Assembly: GCA_003157895.1 (NCBI GenBank)
Contig: PMKW01000153.1
Location: 7,154 to 19,279, forward strand
Length of the DNA stretch: 12,126 bases
DNA from: Methanoregula sp.
GTDB lineage: Archaea > Halobacteriota > Methanomicrobia > Methanomicrobiales > Methanospirillaceae
Direction of reading: 5' to 3'
Of this stretch, positions 8,570 through 12,126 are shown piece by piece. Numbering within the stretch: position 1 is the first letter of the stretch; each line of letters begins with the position of its first letter. The notes beneath the pieces are model-generated. The model saw nothing but the letters and a program-made list of their open reading frames with translations, had not been told where the DNA came from and did not search any database. The position numbers were made by a program, and so were the translations under genes.

Positions 8570-9764
8570 ATACCTCTCCTAAAAGATGGAAAAAGAGTCT
8601 GGCAAGCGATACCACATCCTGCCGGTTATGCTCAACAACAGGTACAAGCGGTCCGCAGTTACCGGAGCGGAGATATGTCTCATAGAATTCCGGTACCATC
8701 TGCCCGGGAATATCCTCGTCACGGTGGACACCCAGGATCTCTTTCTCGAGGGCGGAAAGGCGCAATGAGGGGAGTTCGTCCTTCCACCGCCGCCGGCTGA
8801 AATGAAGTACATCGAAATGCGGGATCCCGGTAAGAGCACCCATCCCATAGTAGGCAAGACGATCAGAAATATAGGGAGCATCGAATGCCTTTCCGTTGAA
8901 TGTAACCAGTGCGGAATGAACAGAGGAAAAATGATCCATCGTTGCCAGAAGTGCTGCCGGTTCTTCTGCAATATCGCGCAACAGGTACTGCCGGACAACA
9001 AGCTCGCCATGCTCAAGGAACCCGACACCAAAGAGGATGATCGGGCGGGAGAAAAGACCTAGAGTCTCAATATCAAGGAATACATAATCCCCGGGCTCGT
9101 GGAGACCTGCTGTTGCGAGAACTTGGGGGTGGGATTTTGCATACCTGCTACAAATGAGTTCCGTGATCTTTCCGGAACTCCCGGTGGATAGACATCCTAT
9201 TGCTCGTTGTGCATTTGACCGGAATTTCGGATGTTCCATAAGGTCATGGAGGGTCCGGTATCCCCGGATCTTGAGCCGTTTCTCCGTGACTTTCCCAATC
9301 CCGTGAACGAGTGTGAGATCCCCAAGAATTTCAGCCAGATACCGGTCCTGATCAAATGCAGGGTAGACCATGGGTTCCCGACTCTCCAGCAGATAGCAGG
9401 TTCCCCCCTCGTTTGCATGTTCCCTGCCACCACAAAAGACCCCATCGAAACTGCTTCCATCGTACCGTTTAAGAAGATTATTGAGATATTGCCGGGCTCC
9501 ATTATATTCGGATGAGAATAGAATGTTATTCGAAAAATTCGTTGCGAAGACATTTCCATCACGGACAACCTCATAATCCCGCAAGGAATCCATACGCTGC
9601 TGCCAGAGAGCACCCATCCGTGCCTGAGGGGCATGTGTTGCTGACATCGTCAGATCAACGTCCGAACCAGAAGACTTTAACCACCTACCGTGCAGGGTGA
9701 AAGTAAAGGACCAATTTACTGACGATGTAACCGGATAATCGGACCTCTGATGAACGGGTTTCAC
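8556..9764 (-). CDS. mrfB: MrfB-like exonuclease with helix-hairpin-helix and RNase H-like domains (YprB family)
   Basis: This DnaQ/RNase H-like nuclease is the partner of the helicase encoded just downstream. Numbered from GTG 9764 (402 aa), it has an N-terminal region to about 140. A helix-hairpin-helix segment follows at about 148-175 (LTLVHGIGKVTEKRLKIRGY). The nuclease domain carries DIET (Asp231, Glu233), NGKAFDAP (Asp295) and HNRQD (His379, Asp383). These match the metal-binding set of B. subtilis MrfB in order and spacing, so the enzyme should be active. The protein ends about 19 residues after Asp383, leaving no room for the C-terminal TPR of the Bacillus protein. The start is uncertain: GTG 9764 lacks a Shine-Dalgarno but has a TATA-like box 27 nt upstream, as expected for a leaderless message. 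ATG at 9647 and 9617 are in-frame alternatives. Confidence 0.88.
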   Translation of the reverse strand: MKPVHQRSDYPVTSSVNWSFTFTLHGRWLKSSGSDVDLTMSATHAPQARMGALWQQRMDSLRDYEVVRDGNVFATNFSNNILFSSEYNGARQYLNNLLKRYDGSSFDGVFCGGREHANEGGTCYLLESREPMVYPAFDQDRYLAEILGDLTLVHGIGKVTEKRLKIRGYRTLHDLMEHPKFRSNAQRAIGCLSTGSSGKITELICSRYAKSHPQVLATAGLHEPGDYVFLDIETLGLFSRPIILFGVGFLEHGELVVRQYLLRDIAEEPAALLATMDHFSSVHSALVTFNGKAFDAPYISDRLAYYGMGALTGIPHFDVLHFSRRRWKDELPSLRLSALEKEILGVHRDEDIPGQMVPEFYETYLRSGNCGPLVPVVEHNRQDVVSLARLFFHLLGEVYGHC

Positions 9765-9785
9765 TGATTCAGCGGGACATTTAAT

Positions 9786-9797
9786 CTCTTAAAAAGG
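9786..9797. promoter_or_regulatory. shared TATA-like element between divergent mrfB and HAD genes
   Basis: The A/T run CTCTTAAAAAGG is the only clear TATA-like element in the intergenic space between mrfB and the HAD gene. Read on the minus strand (CTTTTTAAG), its centre is about 27 nt from GTG 9764, fitting leaderless mrfB transcription. Read on the plus strand, it would start an RNA near 9815, just ahead of the short leader ORF at 9824. Both readings are positional inferences. Confidence 0.4.
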
Positions 9798-9823
9798 CAA
9801 CCCTCATTTCACATGAGGCTGCC

Positions 9824-9871
9824 ATGAAACGCTGGTTCCTGCACACAATTCACTGGAGATGGACCCTATGA
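9824..9871 (+). CDS. 15-codon leader ORF (uORF) before the HAD phosphatase
   Basis: ATG 9824 opens a 15-residue peptide, MKRWFLHTIHWRWTL, ending at TGA 9869-9871. GAGG at 9815-9818 lies five bases before the ATG, a sound Shine-Dalgarno position. The stop overlaps the ATG at 9868 of the phosphatase as ATGA, the same coupling geometry as taw1-sepS. The peptide has three Trp and two His in 15 residues. It may be a regulatory leader peptide or simply a coupling device, or it may be chance. It is too short for any family assignment. Confidence 0.35.
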   Translation: MKRWFLHTIHWRWTL

Positions 9872-10638
9872 AAGACATAGAAGGATTCCTGATCGATCTC
9901 GACGGTGTTCTGTATACTGGGAACCGGGCCATTGACGGTGCACCGGGAGCAATCAAATTCCTTACCGAAAACGGGTACCCTTTCAGATGTATATCCAACA
10001 CCACAAGAAAATGCCGGCATTCTGTTTCCAGTCACCTCTTATCACTGGGATTCGATATTCCAGAAGACTTTATTTTTACCCCTCCGCTTGCTGCAATTGC
10101 TCATATGAAAAACACCGGAAGGACCGGGTATTATCTTCTTACAACCGGTGACGTTGACAGGGATTTTGCGGAAGTGGAAAACACCAACCCTGATACAAAG
10201 CCGGACTGGGTGATAATCGGAGACGCCGGGGATAAAATCACGTATAACAGCATGAACATGGCATTCCGCTATCTGATAGGCGGTGCGGAGCTGTTAGCGC
10301 TTGAGAATGACCGTTACTGGATGGCTGCTGATGGGATTTCCCTCTCTGCAGGACCTATTGTCAAGGCTCTCGAATATGCATCCGGAAAAACCGCGACGGT
10401 AATGGGAAAACCCTCGCTGCCGTTTTTCAATCTCGCCCTTCAGGATATGCATCTGCTTCCGGAACAGGTGGCTATGATTGGTGATGATATCATCACGGAT
10501 ATCGGCGGGGCATATCATGCTGGAATAAAAGGTATCCTCGTAAGAACGGGAAAGTATCGGAGTGAGTCTGTGGATACAGCCCAAATAAAACCTACCCGCA
10601 TTATCGATTCGGTTTCCCAAATTCAGGACATTATATAA
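9868..10638 (+). CDS. HAD-IIA family phosphatase (NagD/LHPP-like)
   Basis: This haloacid-dehalogenase-superfamily hydrolase probably dephosphorylates a small phosphorylated metabolite through an aspartyl-phosphate intermediate. Numbered from ATG 9868 (256 aa), motif I is DLDGV (10-14; nucleophile Asp10, acid/base Asp12), motif II is ISNTT (42-46), motif III is Lys181 in MGKPS, and motif IV is GDDIITD (205-211), so the active site is complete. The cap lies between motifs II and III, as in subclass IIA (NagD, p-nitrophenylphosphatase, LHPP-like). The substrate cannot be read from the sequence. ATG 9859 is three codons upstream, but GGAG (9855-9858) touches it directly, whereas the same GGAG is nine bases from 9868; 9868 is therefore preferred. 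The next gene downstream is convergent, so this appears monocistronic apart from its leader ORF. Confidence 0.9.
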   Translation: MKDIEGFLIDLDGVLYTGNRAIDGAPGAIKFLTENGYPFRCISNTTRKCRHSVSSHLLSLGFDIPEDFIFTPPLAAIAHMKNTGRTGYYLLTTGDVDRDFAEVENTNPDTKPDWVIIGDAGDKITYNSMNMAFRYLIGGAELLALENDRYWMAADGISLSAGPIVKALEYASGKTATVMGKPSLPFFNLALQDMHLLPEQVAMIGDDIITDIGGAYHAGIKGILVRTGKYRSESVDTAQIKPTRIIDSVSQIQDII

Positions 10639-10700
10639 GGGAAGTAAGAGATTAGGAAAACCTATTAAAACGACAACAAGAAAAACAAGGAACATTTTTT
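10639..10700. terminator. convergent intergenic region with T-tracts
   Basis: Sixty bases separate the phosphatase stop from the convergent methyltransferase stop. On the plus strand a T6 tract (10695-10700) can end phosphatase transcription. On the minus strand the complement of the A-rich 10670-10690 stretch gives TTGTTTTTCTTGTTGTCG, which can end the methyltransferase message. No hairpin of note is seen. Confidence 0.5.
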
Positions 10701-11613
10701 ATTGCGGATCTTCCAGAATAAGAAGTTGCGGGGAAGGATAATCCGGCGATGGTGTCTTTCCCCCAACAACGGTTCTCATACGTGAAAGTGCAGTGTCACA
10801 ATACTGGCGTGATACATCAATGCCGATAAACCGGCGCCCGAGTTTCCAGGCCACTAGTGAAGTGGTCCCTGCCCCATTGAATGGATCTAGTACTATGTCA
10901 TTTTTATAAGAGAACAGTTTCATCAGCCTGCGGGGCAGCTCTTCAGGAAACATGGCAGGATGGTCATAGTCCTTCATCCGGATTTCCGGAGGAAACGACC
11001 ACTTGCCCAGCACCCATTCCTTGAATTCATCACCCGTAATATCAATATCCTCACGTCTGCCGCTCTTTTTATGGGTCTCTTTGGCAAACACTTCGATGAA
11101 TTCCCACGTGTATTTTATGTAGGGCATTGAGGGGGATTTCCAGCTTCCCCACGCCGTGTATTTGGCATTGTAATTGTTTTTTTCCCAGAGAAACTCAGCT
11201 TTCCAGAGAAGACCAATGTCGGCAAGCTGGCGGGAGATGATATGGTGTGTGGGGATATAATCCGAGAAGAGGGGCTGGATATTAACAGCCATCCGGCCAC
11301 CCGGCTTGAGCACCCGTTCACACTCATGCCACACTAAAAGAATATTTTCAAAATATTCATTCCAATCATGGGTATCATCATGGGGATCCTGTGCATAGGA
11401 ATGCCCGAAATTGTAGGGGGGGGAGGTAACAATAATGTCGATGCTTTTGTCCGGAATACGGATAAGGGCAGATCGGGCGTCCCCGCATATAATCTGGTTT
11501 GTGAAAGGGAGATGTGCCGGGGATTCATCGGAGACAAGCGTTTTTTTTACATCCTGTGAGCCTTTCCGGATCCTGGCCTTCCCCTCCTTATCTCGGACCT
11601 TTTCTGGCTTCAT
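10699..11613 (-). CDS. solitary DNA methyltransferase, beta class, probably m4C and CTAG-like
   Basis: This SAM-dependent DNA methyltransferase has 304 residues. Motif IV, TSPPY (63-67), precedes motif I, DPFNGAGTT (243-251), and motif X-type FIGIDVS (262-268), which is the beta-class order; SPPY favours N4-cytosine methylation. The block TAWGSWKSPSMP (153-164) and HPAMFPEELPRRL (218-230) recall CTAG-specific enzymes of methanogens and haloarchaea, so CTAG is my best guess, from memory and not proven. The first 26 residues are rich in Lys and Arg. No restriction endonuclease gene adjoins it, so it is an orphan at least locally. The coding strand carries an A8 run at codons 22-25 and a C8 run at codons 64-66, inside TSPPY. 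ATG 11613 has no strong Shine-Dalgarno, and no alternative start is obvious. Confidence 0.88.
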   Translation of the reverse strand: MKPEKVRDKEGKARIRKGSQDVKKTLVSDESPAHLPFTNQIICGDARSALIRIPDKSIDIIVTSPPYNFGHSYAQDPHDDTHDWNEYFENILLVWHECERVLKPGGRMAVNIQPLFSDYIPTHHIISRQLADIGLLWKAEFLWEKNNYNAKYTAWGSWKSPSMPYIKYTWEFIEVFAKETHKKSGRREDIDITGDEFKEWVLGKWSFPPEIRMKDYDHPAMFPEELPRRLMKLFSYKNDIVLDPFNGAGTTSLVAWKLGRRFIGIDVSRQYCDTALSRMRTVVGGKTPSPDYPSPQLLILEDPQ

Positions 11614-11667
11614 CGCAAATTTACCAAGTAGAGATAACCGCTAATGAGTAAAAGGGTGCCTGTTTAG

Positions 11668-11681
11668 CAATAAATAACCGG
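11668..11681 (-). promoter_or_regulatory. possible methyltransferase promoter
   Basis: On the minus strand CGGTTATTTATTGC gives a TATA-like element about 60 nt before the methyltransferase ATG, so initiation would fall near 11640-11645 with a leader of about 30 nt. The assignment is from spacing and composition only. Confidence 0.35.
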
Positions 11682-11873
11682 TTCGCGATTTTAAAATTTA
11701 AATTGCGATCCGAATCGTAATTAAAAACCGTTCCGGAAAAATCGCGGATCGTTTTTTATTTTTTATTCGGATCTCGTTTTATCTGCAAAAACCGCTCTGC
11801 AATAAAAAAACCGGAACCGGGTCCGTGACGGTAATCCGTTTTTTCTCCAGAAATGGTATGTATATGTCCCGTT

Positions 11874-11889
11874 GAAAAGCGTTTAATGC
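11874..11889 (+). promoter_or_regulatory. probable promoter of the sufC-like gene (BRE plus TATA)
   Basis: GAAAAGCGTTTAATGC resembles an archaeal BRE (GAAAAGC) followed by a TATA box (GTTTAATG). It would start transcription about 25 bases downstream, near 11908-11912. This leaves a leader of only some ten bases before ATG 11920, consistent with the lack of a clear Shine-Dalgarno sequence. Confidence 0.5.
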
Positions 11890-11919
11890 AGTAATGGACA
11901 TACACTCTTCGATTGTATT

Positions 11920-12126
11920 ATGCTGCATATAGAACACCTTTATGTAAATGTCGGCGACAAGGAAGTGTTGCACGATATCAATCTCCATATCAATGAAGGG
12001 GAGACGCATGTGCTCCTTGGTCCCAATGGATCGGGTAAGACAACGCTCCTGATGACGATCATGGGATTTTCCAATTATACCATAACCAAGGGAAAGATCA
12101 TATTCAAGGGGGCGGATGTGACGATG
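11920..12126 (+). CDS. sufC: SufC-like ABC ATPase, N-terminal part (cut by window edge)
   Basis: Only the first 69 codons are in the window and the frame is still open at base 12126. The protein starts with strand segments typical of ABC ATPases (MLHIEHLYVNVGDKEVLHDINLHI). Walker A is GPNGSGKTT at 34-42, with Lys40, followed by LLMTIMGFSNY. The lead-in EGETHVLLGPNGSGK and the TIMG after Walker A favour SufC, the cytoplasmic ATPase of the SUF Fe-S cluster assembly complex, over a transporter ATPase, and archaeal SufC usually precedes sufB/D. The Q-loop, signature and Walker B motifs lie outside the window, so another ABC subfamily is not excluded. The gene is transcribed divergently from the methyltransferase. 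Confidence 0.75.
   Translation, partial: MLHIEHLYVNVGDKEVLHDINLHINEGETHVLLGPNGSGKTTLLMTIMGFSNYTITKGKIIFKGADVTM

Larger units (their letters stand above)
11614..11919. other. AT-rich divergent intergenic region with inverted repeats
   Basis: These 306 bases separate the minus-strand methyltransferase from the plus-strand sufC-like gene and show no credible ORF. Visible structure includes AACCGGTT (11676-11683), AATTTAAATT (11695-11704), GATCCGAAT (11707-11715) with its exact inverse ATTCGGATC (11765-11773), CGATCCG (11706-11712) facing CGGATCG (11745-11751), TTCCGGAA (11731-11738), and T-tracts at 11752-11757, 11759-11764 and 11839-11844. The region must hold both divergent promoters. It could also hold an operator array or a short untranslated RNA. 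Confidence 0.6.

Noticed and set aside
10639..11613. Search for a restriction endonuclease partner of the methyltransferase.
   Set aside because: The only neighbours are the HAD phosphatase and the sufC-like gene. No endonuclease motif is seen in any frame nearby, so no restriction-modification system is called.
11779..12009. A 76-codon minus-strand frame across the sufC start.
   Set aside because: It overlaps the clear ABC ATPase N terminus and the intergenic T-tracts, and has no motif or ribosome-binding site.

Overview
The window looks like chromosome of a methanogenic euryarchaeon, most likely Methanomicrobiales (Methanoregula-like). The strongest clue is sepS, the O-phosphoseryl-tRNA synthetase of the indirect Cys-tRNA route, which is essentially confined to methanogens and a few relatives. 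An archaeal-type release factor, archaeal Taw1, TATA-type promoters and U-tract terminators agree. The lineage below 'methanogen' is an inference from overall protein character; no database was consulted.

Positions 1-5504 hold a tight plus-strand translation operon: prf1 (aRF1), argS, taw1 (wyosine base synthesis) and sepS. The junctions are 0 nt, a 20-nt overlap and a 4-nt ATGA overlap, and the operon ends in a double T-tract. Its themes are stop-codon release, tRNA charging and modification at tRNA position 37.

Positions 5505-6245 hold a small accessory cassette: a four-helix membrane protein (DUF2178-like) followed by a 77-residue XRE-type regulator. Two identical 20-bp copies of an inverted-repeat site lie just upstream, 32 bp apart, and flank a TATA-like element. 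This looks like a self-regulated membrane-protein/repressor unit.

Positions 6257-9764 on the minus strand hold a two-gene DNA-repair unit. An exonuclease (MrfB/YprB-like) is followed, with a 14-nt overlap, by a DEAH helicase with a C-terminal zinc/DUF1998 region (MrfA/YprA-like, related to eukaryotic Hrq1). The bacterial pair excises mitomycin-type DNA damage. This version has a helix-hairpin-helix segment before the nuclease and ends soon after the last catalytic Asp.

Positions 9765-10638 hold a divergent promoter region and a HAD-IIA (NagD/LHPP-like) phosphatase preceded by a short Trp/His-rich leader ORF. Convergent to it, on the minus strand, is a solitary beta-class DNA methyltransferase (10699-11613). 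It resembles CTAG-type m4C enzymes and carries a C8 tract inside its catalytic motif. No restriction endonuclease is visible nearby.

Positions 11614-11919 form an AT-rich divergent intergenic region with several inverted repeats and T-tracts. The window ends inside a plus-strand ABC ATPase of SufC type (11920 to edge), probably the start of a SUF Fe-S assembly operon. No tRNA, rRNA, insertion sequence or CRISPR array was seen.
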